From Burkholderiales bacterium PBB2 (lineage in GTDB: Bacteria > Pseudomonadota > Gammaproteobacteria > Burkholderiales > Burkholderiaceae_C), in the NCBI GenBank assembly GCA_002255955.1, contig NKIM01000009.1, forward strand, positions 85,716 through 149,715: a stretch of 64,000 nt of DNA, written 5' to 3'. Below the pieces are notes generated by a model. It saw nothing but the letters and a program-made list of their open reading frames with translations. It did no database searches and was not told the DNA's origin. This document shows positions 1 through 8,247 of the stretch, piece by piece. Each line of letters opens with the position of its first letter. The first letter of the stretch is position 1. The translations under genes and the position numbers were made by a program.

Positions 1-1
1 C

Positions 2-421
2 CTGGCCCTGCACATGCCCTACACCCCGGGCTCCACGGACGCGGCCACGCCGGCGGCCGAGGCCTTTGCCGCCCGCCTGGGCGTATGCCAGGACCATGCC
101 CAGGTCTTTGCCACCTGCGCGCGCCTGCTTGGCATCCCCACGCGCTATGTCAGCGGCTACCTCGCCGCCGACACCGAGCATGTGGCCAGCCATGCCTGGG
201 CCGAGGCCCGGCTGCCGGGCTCGGCGGAAGAAGGCGGTGGCTGGCTGGGCTTTGATGTCAGCAACCAATGCCTGGCCGACGGCCGCTATGTGCAGCTGGC
301 CATTGGCGCCGACTACCTCGACGCCTGCCCCGTGCGCGGCATGCGCCTGGGCGGCGGGCAGGAGGCGCTGCGCGCCGCCGTGCGCGTGGCACCCACACCC
401 GCGCCGGCCGAACAGCAGTGA
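2..421 (+). CDS. Transglutaminase-like cysteine protease domain protein, C-terminal part
   Basis: The reading frame is open from the first bases of the window, so the start lies upstream and only about 140 C-terminal residues are visible. A transglutaminase-type Cys-His-Asp triad can be read in order: Cys in GVCQDHAQVF, His in ASHAWAEA and Asp in GWLGFDVSN. This is the core of bacterial transglutaminase-like proteins that sit in operons with a circularly permuted ATP-grasp protein, an alpha-E protein and the Anbu protease. The next gene, 54 bp downstream on the same strand, is Anbu, which supports that membership. The partners expected upstream lie outside the window. Substrate unknown. Confidence 0.88.
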   Translation: MALHMPYTPGSTDAATPAAEAFAARLGVCQDHAQVFATCARLLGIPTRYVSGYLAADTEHVASHAWAEARLPGSAEEGGGWLGFDVSNQCLADGRYVQLAIGADYLDACPVRGMRLGGGQEALRAAVRVAPTPAPAEQQ

Positions 422-475
422 GCCCACGGCGATAATCGCCCCGCTCCTGCTCTGACCCACTTCCCGGGCTGCACC

Positions 476-1207
476 ATGACCTACTGCGTTGCCATGCGTC
501 TCGACGCCGGCCTCTTGTTCGCCTCGGACTCGCGCACCAATGCGGGCGTCGACCACATCGCCACCTTCCGCAAGATGAATGTCTTCGAGGCGCCTGGTGA
601 ACGCCTGATCGTGCTGCTGAGCGCCGGCAACCTGGCCACCACGCAGAGCGTGATCAGCCTGCTGCGTCAGCGCCTGGAGCATGAGGGCGAGCACCTGCTC
701 AACCGCCGCTCCATGTACGACGTGGCCGAGCTGGTGGGGCGCACGGTCAAGGAAATCGTCGCCCGCGACGCCAATTCACAAAGCCTGGGCCAGGGCGTGG
801 ATTTCGGCGGCAATTTCATCGTCGGCGGCCAGATCCGCGGCGAGGAGCCGCGGCTTTTCCACGTCTACGCACAGGGCAATTTCATCGAAGCCTGCGAAGA
901 CACGCCCTACTTCCAGATCGGCGAATCCAAGTACGGCAAGCCCATCATCGACCGCGTCATCAACACCGGCACCTCGCTCAAGGAAGCGGCCAAGTGCACG
1001 CTGATCTCGTTCGACTCGACCATACGCAGCAACCTCTCGGTCGGCCTGCCGATCGACATGCTGCTCTACCGCGCCCACAGCTTTGCGCCGGCCGCACCGC
1101 ACCGCGTCACCGCCGACGACCCCTACTTCAACAAGCTGCGCCGCGGCTGGGGCGAAGGGCTGAAGCGCGTGTTCGCCAAGCTGCCGGACGAAGACTGGTT
1201 CGCCTGA
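476..1207 (+). CDS. Anbu-type proteasome-like peptidase (bacterial proteasome homologue)
   Basis: A 243-residue protein of the proteasome beta-subunit/HslV fold. The candidate nucleophile Thr2 follows the initiator Met directly (MTYCVAM); the conserved Asp18 in ASDSRTNAG and Lys33 in FRKMNVF fit an N-terminal-nucleophile hydrolase. Length and the C-terminal DDPYFNKLRRGW stretch match the Anbu family rather than HslV. Anbu proteins assemble into open helical or ring-like oligomers and are genetically linked to ATP-grasp, alpha-E and transglutaminase genes thought to make and process a peptide. Here it follows a transglutaminase-like gene by 54 bp, so it is probably the last gene of that operon. 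Cytoplasmic, with no signal peptide. Confidence 0.92.
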   Translation: MTYCVAMRLDAGLLFASDSRTNAGVDHIATFRKMNVFEAPGERLIVLLSAGNLATTQSVISLLRQRLEHEGEHLLNRRSMYDVAELVGRTVKEIVARDANSQSLGQGVDFGGNFIVGGQIRGEEPRLFHVYAQGNFIEACEDTPYFQIGESKYGKPIIDRVINTGTSLKEAAKCTLISFDSTIRSNLSVGLPIDMLLYRAHSFAPAAPHRVTADDPYFNKLRRGWGEGLKRVFAKLPDEDWFA

Positions 1208-1273
1208 CCGTCGCGCACCCGCTGATGCGGGCGCCACGCGGGCCGCCGACGCGCCAGGGTGTCAGAAACAAGC

Positions 1274-1476
1274 CTCAGAGCTTGAGAATTTTCGTAGCGA
1301 GCAGCTGTCAGGCTAGGCGGACGGAGCGCAGGAACCGGAACGTACTTCCTGTACGTGAGGATTCCGACAACGAAGTTGCGGCGAGACTCATATTCGCAGA
1401 GCGAATGTGATGTTGGAGCCAACACCGGACCAACGACGCATGGCAGTTGCGCAGTAGAAAATTCACGAGCTCTCAG
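1274..1476. repeat. MITE-like intergenic element with 20-bp imperfect terminal inverted repeats
   Basis: The ends 1274-1293 and 1457-1476 are inverted repeats matching at 17 of 20 positions (the inner part AGAGCTTGAGAATTTTC pairs with GAAAATTCACGAGCTCT). Inside are two further perfect small dyads: ACGTAC/GTACGT at 1340-1356 and ATTCGC/GCGAAT at 1392-1406. No credible coding region is present. The right end covers the stop codon of yebC (1473-1475). Size, termini and lack of coding are typical of a non-autonomous miniature transposable element. No target-site duplication was established, so the mobile origin is inferred. Confidence 0.6.
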
Positions 1477-2192
1477 CCGGCCAGGCCGACGTAGACCTCT
1501 TGCACATCGTCATGCTCGTCGATGGCGGCGAGGAAGGCTTCGACCTCTTCCAGCTCGGCGCCGCTGAGGCTGACGGTGTTCTTGGGCCGGTAGCCCAGCT
1601 TGGCCGAGACGACATTGAAGCCATGCTGTGGCAGGGCACGGCAGACCAGGTCCAGATCGGCGGCATCGCTGAGGAAGACGGTGGGGGCCACTTCGCCGTC
1701 CTCATCCGCCTCGCCGAGCTCGAAGTCCTGCGCGCCGGCCTCGATGGCGGCGAGTTCGGCATCGGCGCCTGCTTGAGCTGGCGTCGCCTCGATCAGGCCC
1801 AGATAGCTGAAGTCCCAGGACACCGAGCCGGCCGCGCCCAGCTGGCCCTTGCGGAACAGCACGCGGATCTCGGAGACGGTGCGGTTGACGTTGTCGGTCA
1901 GACACTCAACGATCACCGGCACACGGTGCGGCGCAAAGCCTTCGTAAGTGACGCGCTCGTAGTGCACGGCATCACCCAGCAGGCCGGCGCCCTTCTTGAT
2001 GGCGCGCTCCAGGGTTTCGCGCGGCATCGAGGCCTTGCGCGCCTGCTCCACCACCATGCGCAGGCGCGGGTTCAGGTCAATGTCAGCGCCGCTCTTGGCG
2101 GCCAGCTGGATTTCCTTGGACAGCTTGCCGAAGATGCGACCCTTGGCATTGGCCGCCAGGTCTTTGTGTTTGGCTTTCCACTGTGCGCCCAT
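1473..2192 (-). CDS. yebC: YebC/PmpR/TACO1-family regulator or translation factor
   Basis: A full-length 239-residue YebC family protein starting with the family signature [11 protein letters not shown]...[12 protein letters not shown], followed by the conserved [19 protein letters not shown] and the ERAIKKG segment. YebC proteins have been described as DNA-binding transcription regulators and, more recently, as translation factors that help ribosomes through polyproline stretches. Cytoplasmic. It seems to be a single-gene unit on the minus strand. The last bases and stop codon coincide with the right terminal repeat of the element at 1274-1476, so the C-terminus (VYVGLAG) may have been shaped by that insertion. 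Confidence 0.95.
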   Translation of the reverse strand: MGAQWKAKHKDLAANAKGRIFGKLSKEIQLAAKSGADIDLNPRLRMVVEQARKASMPRETLERAIKKGAGLLGDAVHYERVTYEGFAPHRVPVIVECLTDNVNRTVSEIRVLFRKGQLGAAGSVSWDFSYLGLIEATPAQAGADAELAAIEAGAQDFELGEADEDGEVAPTVFLSDAADLDLVCRALPQHGFNVVSAKLGYRPKNTVSLSGAELEEVEAFLAAIDEHDDVQEVYVGLAG

Positions 2193-2508
2193 GCGGCTGT
2201 GTCCTTGTTGGCTGGATGAATCTGTTGTTGATCAGCCGCATCGACGCGGCCGCGAAGGCCTCGATTGTCGCGGACGCGCAAGCTGCCCCCGGCGGTATCG
2301 AAAAATGCGCGCCGCGGGCCGCTGTGGTGCATGCGGCGCACCTTCGGGGGGCAGGTCTTGCCCCCGGGCGGCCTTGCAAACCCCGGTTCGGCGTGCAGTT
2401 TGACAAGTTTTGAAACAAATCAAACCCGCATGAGGAATGGCAGGGCGCGCGCCAGCGGCGATATTGGCAACCATGTCATCCCATCCCAGCTGAAGCCAGG
2501 AGCCAGCC
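2193..2508. other. Intergenic region upstream of yebC and of the small gene at 2509
   Basis: This divergent gap of about 316 bp should hold the promoters of both genes. It contains one strong G/C hairpin (GGGGGCA/TGCCCCC, 2347-2365) without a following U tract. No coding region or convincing -10/-35 pair was found. Confidence 0.4.
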
Positions 2509-2703
2509 ATGAACACCAGCGGTCCCGCCGCCCCCAGTTTTCTCTACCGCAGCGAGGCGTTTGCCGAAGACCTGCCTGACTTGCCCGTGTGGAGCGAGTC
2601 GGAACGCCGGCCCCGCCGCGTGCTGAGATCGCTGTGGGTCGCCGCCGCCCTGTTCGTCGGCGCCGGCAGCACTGCCCTGGCCTGGATCGGCTACCGCATC
2701 TGA
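2509..2703 (+). CDS. Small single-span membrane protein, unknown function
   Basis: A 64-residue ORF with a good ribosome site (AGGAG about 7 bases before the ATG) and a rho-independent terminator 32 bp after its stop, so it looks like a real monocistronic gene. The N-terminal 40 residues are hydrophilic; residues about 41-61 (SLWVAAALFVGAGSTALAWI) form one transmembrane helix ending almost at the C-terminus (GYRI). A basic patch (RRPRR) precedes the helix, which predicts a cytoplasmic N-terminus. No family recognised. Confidence 0.6.
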   Translation: MNTSGPAAPSFLYRSEAFAEDLPDLPVWSESERRPRRVLRSLWVAAALFVGAGSTALAWIGYRI

Positions 2704-2734
2704 AGCCGGGGCGCAAACGCCACCTGGAATGGAC

Positions 2735-2760
2735 AAGGGGCTGCTCACGCAGCCCCTTTT
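2735..2760 (+). terminator. Rho-independent terminator after the small membrane gene
   Basis: The arms AAGGGGCTGC and GCAGCCCCTT with a TCAC loop form a 10-bp stem that runs into TTTT. It lies 32 bp downstream of the stop at 2703 and before the convergent gene ending at 2795. Confidence 0.85.
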
Positions 2761-2794
2761 GCTGTCACTTCGGCGCCCTCAGCGCCTCAGGTCT

Positions 2795-3829
2795 TCAGAC
2801 CTTGCGACGGCGCTTGGCGACAGCCAGCAGACCCGCCAGGCCGAGCGCCATCAGCGCATAGCTGGACGGCTCCGGCACCGGGGCCGTCGCTGACAGCACG
2901 ATCAGCTGGGACTGCGCGCCTGGCAGGGCTGAGCCGGTCTGGTCTTGTTCGGCCACCAGATAGATGGTGCCTTTTTCGTCGATGGTGACGCCTTCGATGC
3001 CGTTGTTCGGCAACACCTGGCTGAGATCCAGGCTGCTCAAGACCTGACCCTGGCGGTTCACCTCGACCAGCTTGCGCGAACCCAGGCTCAGCAGCAGCAG
3101 GTTGTCGGCCGCCGAGCTGCCGGCCAGATGGTCCACGCCCGAGAGCGTGGCCACATCGGACAAGCTGCTGAGGCCCAGCGCCGCCGGATCAAACAAGGCG
3201 CTCATCGCCGCCACGCCGCCGCCGGGCGGGGTTGAGCCGTCACCCGAGCTGGACGGCGGGTTGCCGGTGGCCGCCGCAAAGCTCAGGCTGCCGGACAAGA
3301 CGTTCTGCGGCGACTGCTGCTTGACGGTGATGAAGCTGCCGCCGTTGCGAGCGTCGTAGGCCAGGCCTTCGATGCCGTTGTTGCCGACCGCGTTGTTGGC
3401 GATCGAGACGAAGTTGCTCTTCAGGGCGGCGCTGCCGCCATCGACAAAGCTGAAACGGTAGACATCTTGCAAGCGCTCTTCGCTGACGGCCAGCATGCCA
3501 CCGCCCAGATAGGCCAGGCCTTCCGTGTCGTGCTTGGTGCTGCCAGTGCCGCTCCAGTTGAAGGCCATCTTGCCCAGGGTCTGGCCGGTCAGCGAGATTT
3601 CGACCACGCCGGTGCCTTCATCACCGACATAGAACAGCGTGCCGCGGTCGCGGGCGTAGCTGACGGCCGAGGCCTCCAGGCCCGAGACCTGGTTGGCGCT
3701 GCTGCCGCCCAGCAGATCCAGGGCATAGCTGGCCTTGACTTGGTAGTTGCCGAGATCGAGGCGATCGCCGGCCTGAGCCAGGCCGCTGGCAGCGGCCAGC
3801 AGGGCGAGAACGAAGGGTTTGAGTTTCAT
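2795..3829 (-). CDS. SdiA-regulated-type beta-propeller protein with PEP-CTERM anchor
   Basis: A protein of about 344 residues with three parts: an N-terminal signal peptide (MKLKPFVLALLAAASGLAQA), a body resembling the SdiA-regulated/esterase-like beta-propeller family (repeats such as GLEASAVSY, DTEGLAYLGGG, GIEGLAYD, GIEGVTIDEKGTIYLV), and a C-terminal PEP-CTERM sorting signal. The signal consists of VPEPSSYAL, a hydrophobic helix and the basic tail KRRRKV. Such proteins are cut by an exosortase and exported to the surface. The ATG at 3829 is preferred over an in-frame TTG at 3841 because GAAG lies at normal spacing before it. It follows the PEP-CTERM gene at 3881-4588 by 51 bp, probably in one operon. 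A Gly/Ser/Pro-rich loop interrupts the propeller in mid-protein. Confidence 0.85.
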   Translation of the reverse strand: MKLKPFVLALLAAASGLAQAGDRLDLGNYQVKASYALDLLGGSSANQVSGLEASAVSYARDRGTLFYVGDEGTGVVEISLTGQTLGKMAFNWSGTGSTKHDTEGLAYLGGGMLAVSEERLQDVYRFSFVDGGSAALKSNFVSIANNAVGNNGIEGLAYDARNGGSFITVKQQSPQNVLSGSLSFAAATGNPPSSSGDGSTPPGGGVAAMSALFDPAALGLSSLSDVATLSGVDHLAGSSAADNLLLLSLGSRKLVEVNRQGQVLSSLDLSQVLPNNGIEGVTIDEKGTIYLVAEQDQTGSALPGAQSQLIVLSATAPVPEPSSYALMALGLAGLLAVAKRRRKV

Positions 3830-3880
3830 GTTCAGCTTCAAGGGATAGGTTTCAGGTCGGGCGCGTGCAGGGACAGCGAG

Positions 3881-4588
3881 TCAACGCTGACGCTTGCGCG
3901 CCACGGCAGCCAGCAGACCCAGGCCGGCCAGCAGCAGGGCATAGCTTTCGGGCTCCGGCACAGGCGCGGCGGCGATCAGGCCGGGCGAGCCGATTTCCTG
4001 GCCATCGGCCGACAGGAAAGCACCGTTGACGCCGACCATGCTGAGCTGGCTGATCAGGGCGTTGTTCAGGCCGGCTGCGTTGTCAAAGGTCTGCAGCGGC
4101 GCCGCGGTGCTGGACACGCCAAACTCCACACGCGCCTGCAGCACACCGCTGGCGTTGAAGACATTGACCGCATCACCGCCGGTGCTCAGGCCGACACCGG
4201 CACCCTTGTACAAGCCGATCTGCAAGCCCACCGGCGCCTGGGCGCCGAACCAGGTGCTCAGGAAACTGGCGCTCGCTTCCTTCTCGGTGAAGATCACCGT
4301 CTCGCCCGCGGCGATGCTGCTGATGCCGGTCAGGGCCACCTTGGCCGTGCCGTTGGAGTTGTCGTCCATGGTCCAGCCGCTCAGGTTGATGGCGGTGGCG
4401 CCCAGATTGCTCAGCTCGAACCAGTCCGCACCATAGGCGGAGTTGCCGCTGGACCAGGCCGAGACTTCGGTGATCTTCAGCTGGGCCAGGGCCGGCGTGC
4501 TGGCCAGCGCCAGCAGGGCTGCCACAGGAGCCACCAAAGGAGCCGCCAGAGGGGCGAGGCGGAAAGAGAAGAAGCGCGCTGCGTTCAT
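3881..4588 (-). CDS. Lamin-tail-domain protein with PEP-CTERM anchor
   Basis: A 235-residue secreted protein. A signal peptide ends near LALASTPALA and is followed by a lamin tail (LTD) immunoglobulin-like domain, recognisable from LKITEVSAWSSGNS, DWFELSNLG and INLSGWTMDDNS. The C-terminus is a PEP-CTERM signal: VPEPESYALLLAG, a hydrophobic helix and the basic tail RKRQR. LTD domains in secreted bacterial proteins often accompany nucleases or surface-binding proteins; here no enzyme domain is attached. The frame is open upstream to 4801, but the ATG at 4588 starts directly at the signal peptide and is preferred. First gene of a likely two-gene PEP-CTERM operon. Confidence 0.85.
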   Translation of the reverse strand: MNAARFFSFRLAPLAAPLVAPVAALLALASTPALAQLKITEVSAWSSGNSAYGADWFELSNLGATAINLSGWTMDDNSNGTAKVALTGISSIAAGETVIFTEKEASASFLSTWFGAQAPVGLQIGLYKGAGVGLSTGGDAVNVFNASGVLQARVEFGVSSTAAPLQTFDNAAGLNNALISQLSMVGVNGAFLSADGQEIGSPGLIAAAPVPEPESYALLLAGLGLLAAVARKRQR

Positions 4589-4625
4589 GGGGGTCTGCCT
4601 TGTCGAGTCGTTGCGAGGGTGGAGG

Positions 4626-4641
4626 AGAAAGACGCGCGCCA
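4626..4641 (-). promoter_or_regulatory. Possible sigma-54 (-24/-12) promoter of the PEP-CTERM operon
   Basis: Read on the minus strand the sequence is TGGCGCGCGTCTTTCT. It fits the -24 half TGGCRYR and the spacing of RpoN promoters, but the -12 half is TTTCT instead of TTGCW, one mismatch at an important base. It lies about 38 bp upstream of the start at 4588. PEP-CTERM genes are known in some betaproteobacteria to be under RpoN/PrsK/PrsR control. Weak on its own. Confidence 0.25.
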
Positions 4642-4816
4642 GTGTCTGCAGGCCGTATGACAAGCCGATGTGGACAGGCCGCTGCCGCGGACACCCCGGG
4701 GCCAGACCACCTGAACACGGGGGGCTGGACGTTGCGGCCGGCATGAAACAGGGGGCATGCGGCACGCAATGCTGCAGTGCACAATAGGCCGTCTGCAACA
4801 AGCCAGGGGGTCAGGG

Positions 4817-5581
4817 ATGCGCCGTGTTGTGTTCAATCAGAAGGGCGGGGTCGGCAAATCGACCATCACCGCCAACCTTGCCGCCATTGCTGCGGCCCAG
4901 GGCCGGCGCACCTTGCTGGTGGACCTGGACCGGCAGGGCAATTCCAGCCGCTACCTGCTCGGCGAGGGCGCCGATGAAGCGCCAGCCGGTGCGGCCGAGT
5001 TTTTCGAGACCACGCTGAAATTCAGCGTTCGCACACCCAAGACCAGCGACTTCATCGTCGAGACGCCCTGGGAGCATTTGCACCTGATGCCCGCCAGCCC
5101 TCTGCTCGACGAGCTGCACAGCAAGCTGGAGAGCCGCTACAAGATCTACAAGCTTCGTGACGCCCTGGCCGAGCTCGGCGAGGATTACGACGAGATCTGG
5201 ATCGACACCCCGCCCTCGCTGAACTTCTACACCCGCTCGGCCCTGATCGCCGCGCAGCGCTGCCTGATCCCCTTTGACTGCGACGAGTTCTCGCGCCGCG
5301 CGCTCTACGAGCTGCTCGACAACGTCAAGGAAATCCAGGCCGACCACAACCGCGAGCTGCAGGTCGAAGGCATCGTCGTCAACCAGTTCCAGGCCCGCGC
5401 CGCCCTGCCCCAGCGCACCGTGCAAGCCTTGATCGACGAAGGCCTGCCGGTTCTGGCGCCCTACTTGAGCGCGAGCGTCAAGGTCAAGGAATCCCATGAG
5501 CTGTCGCGCCCCATGGTCCACCTCGACCCGCGCCACAAGCTGACGCTGGAGATGGTCGAGCTGTACCAAGGCCTGGCCTGA
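4817..5581 (+). CDS. Orphan ParA/Soj-family ATPase
   Basis: A 254-residue P-loop ATPase of the ParA/MinD superfamily. The deviant Walker A motif NQKGGVGKST is at residues about 6-15, the A' motif LLVDLDRQGN at about 33-42, and the Walker B-like IWIDTPPSL in the middle. The ATG at 4817 is chosen because AGGGGG lies 7 bases upstream and the Walker motif sits at its usual distance from the N-terminus; the frame itself is open from 4757. ParA proteins move or position DNA or protein cargoes using ATP-driven nucleoid binding. No parB gene or parS-like repeat is nearby, so a chromosome-partition role is not supported; cargo positioning is an alternative. Confidence 0.88.
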   Translation: MRRVVFNQKGGVGKSTITANLAAIAAAQGRRTLLVDLDRQGNSSRYLLGEGADEAPAGAAEFFETTLKFSVRTPKTSDFIVETPWEHLHLMPASPLLDELHSKLESRYKIYKLRDALAELGEDYDEIWIDTPPSLNFYTRSALIAAQRCLIPFDCDEFSRRALYELLDNVKEIQADHNRELQVEGIVVNQFQARAALPQRTVQALIDEGLPVLAPYLSASVKVKESHELSRPMVHLDPRHKLTLEMVELYQGLA

Positions 5582-5758
5582 GGCGCGGCGCCGCCCGGCG
5601 TCGCCAAACCCGCAGAAACACCGGCCAGCGCCCGCCGCTGTCACGGTTGCGTCACAGAGCGTCCAAAGAATGGGCCGCAGGTCATGGCGAGGGTGCCATT
5701 GCGCACACCCCGCCGCTCCGGCCTGCGCCCTTTGTTTGCCCCACTCTGAGGACTTTGC

Positions 5759-6550
5759 ATGCTGTCTGCACTCCAACTCAAGCTGGGCATGCGCCTGGCA
5801 TCCGCCCTGCCCGCCGCGCTCTTCCTCGCGCTCTCGAGCGCCCAAGCGCAGGTCGTGGAAGTGGCCGGTTCATCGACCGTGGCCAAATCCATCGTCGAAC
5901 CCAGCCAGGCCAAGCTGCGCGAGGCCACGGGCATCGAGCTGAAGATGCTGTCGGTGGGCACGGGCAAGGGCATGCAGATGCTGTTTGACGGCAAGGTCAA
6001 GGTGGCGGCCGTGTCTGCCTCGCTGGACGAGGCCGTGGACGATGCCAAGAAGGCCGGCGCCAGCGCAGCACCGACCGGGCTCAAGCTGCACACCTTGCTG
6101 ACGGACCAGCTGGTGCCCATTGTTCACAACGACAACCCGGTCAAGGAGCTGAGCCGCGAGCAACTGCGCGGCCTGCTCAGCGGCAAGCTGCAGAACTGGA
6201 AAGAAGTGGGCGGGCCCGATCTGGCGGTGCTGGTGGTGACCGGTGCCCCCGGCTCGGGCACGCGCGGCGTGATCGAAAAGCAGTTGCTGGCCGGCCAGGC
6301 CTTTGCCGGCACGGCCAAGGAGCTGCGCACCAGCGCCGCCGAGCTGTCCGAAGTGGCACGCGAGAAGGGGGCGCTCGGCTACGTCGGCTCGGGCACCGCC
6401 GAATCGGCCAAGGGCAAGATCAAGGAAATCAAAGCACCCACCGTCTCTCGCCCCCTGGGCCTGGTGACCGTCGGCGACCCCACGCCCGAGGTGCGCAAAG
6501 TGCTGGACTACCTGCAAAGCGCGGAGGCCAAGAAGCTGTTCCTGCAATAG
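5759..6550 (+). CDS. Periplasmic phosphate-type (PstS-like) substrate-binding protein
   Basis: 263 residues with a signal peptide (cleavage near LSSAQAQ) and the type II periplasmic binding fold of the PstS-like family: VEVAGSSTVAKSIVEPS near the N-terminus and VVTGAPGSGTRGVIEKQLL in the second lobe, both typical oxyanion-binding loops. GAGG precedes the ATG at normal spacing. No permease or ATPase genes are adjacent. Instead a chemoreceptor gene begins 39 bp downstream on the same strand. This arrangement suggests the protein presents a ligand to the receptor rather than, or in addition to, feeding a transporter. The ligand (phosphate or another oxyanion) is inferred from the fold only. Confidence 0.82.
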   Translation: MLSALQLKLGMRLASALPAALFLALSSAQAQVVEVAGSSTVAKSIVEPSQAKLREATGIELKMLSVGTGKGMQMLFDGKVKVAAVSASLDEAVDDAKKAGASAAPTGLKLHTLLTDQLVPIVHNDNPVKELSREQLRGLLSGKLQNWKEVGGPDLAVLVVTGAPGSGTRGVIEKQLLAGQAFAGTAKELRTSAAELSEVAREKGALGYVGSGTAESAKGKIKEIKAPTVSRPLGLVTVGDPTPEVRKVLDYLQSAEAKKLFLQ

Positions 6551-6589
6551 CAACACAGCCTCAGCCGGTTCGGATCCAGGGAGTTCAAC

Positions 6590-8143
6590 ATGACCAACAA
6601 AGAGATCACGATCCAACACACGCTGCTGACGGCCTTTGCTGCGGTCATCCTCAGCCTCTCGGCCTTGGCGGGCCTGGCCTTGTGGCAGGTTCACGCGCTC
6701 AGCGCACAGCTGCAATCGGCCACCCAGAATTTGGTGGCCAAGCTGGCCTCGGTGGCCAGCCTCGAAGCCGTCAACCTGAGCCGCGCCATCACCGTGCGCG
6801 ACCTCGCCCTCAACGAGGACATCAAGGTTCAGGCACAGCTGCAGGCCGAGCTGAAGACCCAGGCCGAGGCGCTGAGCGCGCTGAACGCCGAGCTGGACCA
6901 GACGCCGTGGACCGCCGAGCAAGCCGCGCAATGGGCTCGCCTCAAGGCCGGCACGCAGGCCATGGCGACACTCACCAGCCCCCTGCCCGGCATGATCGAT
7001 GAGGGCCGGTTTGATGACGTCAAAGCCCTGGTGGCCGACAAGGTGCGGCCGGCCCAGCTGGCGCTGAACCAGGTGACTGCGCTGCAGCGCCAGCTGGTCA
7101 ATCAGGAGGCACAGCAGGTGCGCGCGCAGGCAGAGGCCGCCATCCACGCTGCCGAGCGCTCACGCAACGGCATCGTCCTCGGCCTCGTGCTGCTGGCCAG
7201 CGCCTCCATCGGCATCAGCCTCTGGGTGTCCCGGCGCATCAGCCGCCAGCTGGGGGCTGAACCGCAGGCCTTGATGCGGGTCTGCCAGGCCCTGGCCACG
7301 GGCGACTTCAGCGTGCCGCTGCAAGGCCGGCCGGGCAGCGTGATGGACAAGCTGGAACACACCCGCCAATCGCTGGCGCAACTGGCCGGGGGCATCGCGC
7401 AAGCGGTACAAAGCATGAGCCTGGCGGCGCAGGAGATCAGCGCCGGCAACCACAGCCTCAGCGGCCGCACCGAGCAGCAGTCTTCCTCGCTGCAGCAAAC
7501 CGCGGCGGCCATGGAGCAGATGACCGGCTCGATTCGCGAGGCGGCCGACCATTCGCGCTCGGCCACCCAGATGGCCGACGCGGCCCGCAGCGTGGCCGAG
7601 CTGGGTGGCCAGCATGTGCAGCAGGTCGTGCACACCATGAACGAGATCGCCGGCGCCAGCCACAAGATCGCCGAGATCATCGGCGTGATCGATGGCATTG
7701 CCTTTCAAACCAACATCCTGGCGCTCAATGCCGCGGTGGAGGCCGCCCGCGCCGGCGAGCAAGGGCGTGGCTTTGCCGTGGTGGCCAGCGAGGTGCGGCA
7801 GCTGGCCCAGCGCAGCACCCAGGCCGCGCGCGAGATCAAGTCGATGATCACCAACTCGGTCGAACGCGTCGAGCTGGGCAACCGCCTGGTTCATGAGGCC
7901 GGGGCGTCGATGGAGCGCATCGTCGACGAAGTGCGCCAGGTTTCAGCCCGCATCGCCCAGGTCACCCGGGCAGCAGAAACCCAGAGCCGGGACATCTCGC
8001 AGATCAATGCCTCGGTGTCCAGCATCGATGCCGGCACGCAGCAAAACGCCGCCCTGGTCGAGCAAACCGCGGCGGCGGCGGAGAGCCTCAAGTTCCACGC
8101 CGAGAAGCTGGCGCAGGCGGTGGCGGTGTTCCGCTTCGCCTGA
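6590..8143 (+). CDS. Methyl-accepting chemotaxis protein
   Basis: A 517-residue chemoreceptor. A first transmembrane helix lies at residues about 11-32, then a periplasmic helical sensor domain of about 160 residues, a second helix at about 193-214, a HAMP segment, and the long cytoplasmic coiled coil. The signalling hairpin tip is clear ([20 protein letters not shown], then [20 protein letters not shown]), so it should couple to CheA/CheW. The C-terminus ends at AVFRFA with no NWETF-like CheR/CheB tether. It shares an operon with the binding protein at 5759-6550 (39-bp gap, AGGGAG ribosome site), and a strong terminator follows, so the two genes form a closed unit. Confidence 0.95.
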   Translation: MTNKEITIQHTLLTAFAAVILSLSALAGLALWQVHALSAQLQSATQNLVAKLASVASLEAVNLSRAITVRDLALNEDIKVQAQLQAELKTQAEALSALNAELDQTPWTAEQAAQWARLKAGTQAMATLTSPLPGMIDEGRFDDVKALVADKVRPAQLALNQVTALQRQLVNQEAQQVRAQAEAAIHAAERSRNGIVLGLVLLASASIGISLWVSRRISRQLGAEPQALMRVCQALATGDFSVPLQGRPGSVMDKLEHTRQSLAQLAGGIAQAVQSMSLAAQEISAGNHSLSGRTEQQSSSLQQTAAAMEQMTGSIREAADHSRSATQMADAARSVAELGGQHVQQVVHTMNEIAGASHKIAEIIGVIDGIAFQTNILALNAAVEAARAGEQGRGFAVVASEVRQLAQRSTQAAREIKSMITNSVERVELGNRLVHEAGASMERIVDEVRQVSARIAQVTRAAETQSRDISQINASVSSIDAGTQQNAALVEQTAAAAESLKFHAEKLAQAVAVFRFA

Positions 8144-8162
8144 TGCGGCCGAGCCGGGCATG

Positions 8163-8190
8163 AAAAAAGCGGGCCGGGCCCGCTTTTCTT
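8163..8190 (+). terminator. Rho-independent terminator after the chemoreceptor gene
   Basis: The arms AAAAGCGGG (8165-8173) and CCCGCTTTT (8179-8187) enclose a 5-base loop, with a U-rich end. It lies 19 bp after the stop at 8143. Confidence 0.88.
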
Positions 8191-8247
8191 GTTCGCTGTG
8201 TACGCTGGCTTCAGGCCGGCGCAAGGCAAGCCTGGAGCCGAGCCGAT

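Noticed and set aside
2346..2365. G-rich hairpin as a terminator
   Set aside because: A stable stem but no U tract and no gene ending on either strand.
4757..5640. A chromosome or plasmid partition locus
   Set aside because: Only ParA is present; neither ParB nor clustered palindromes were found.
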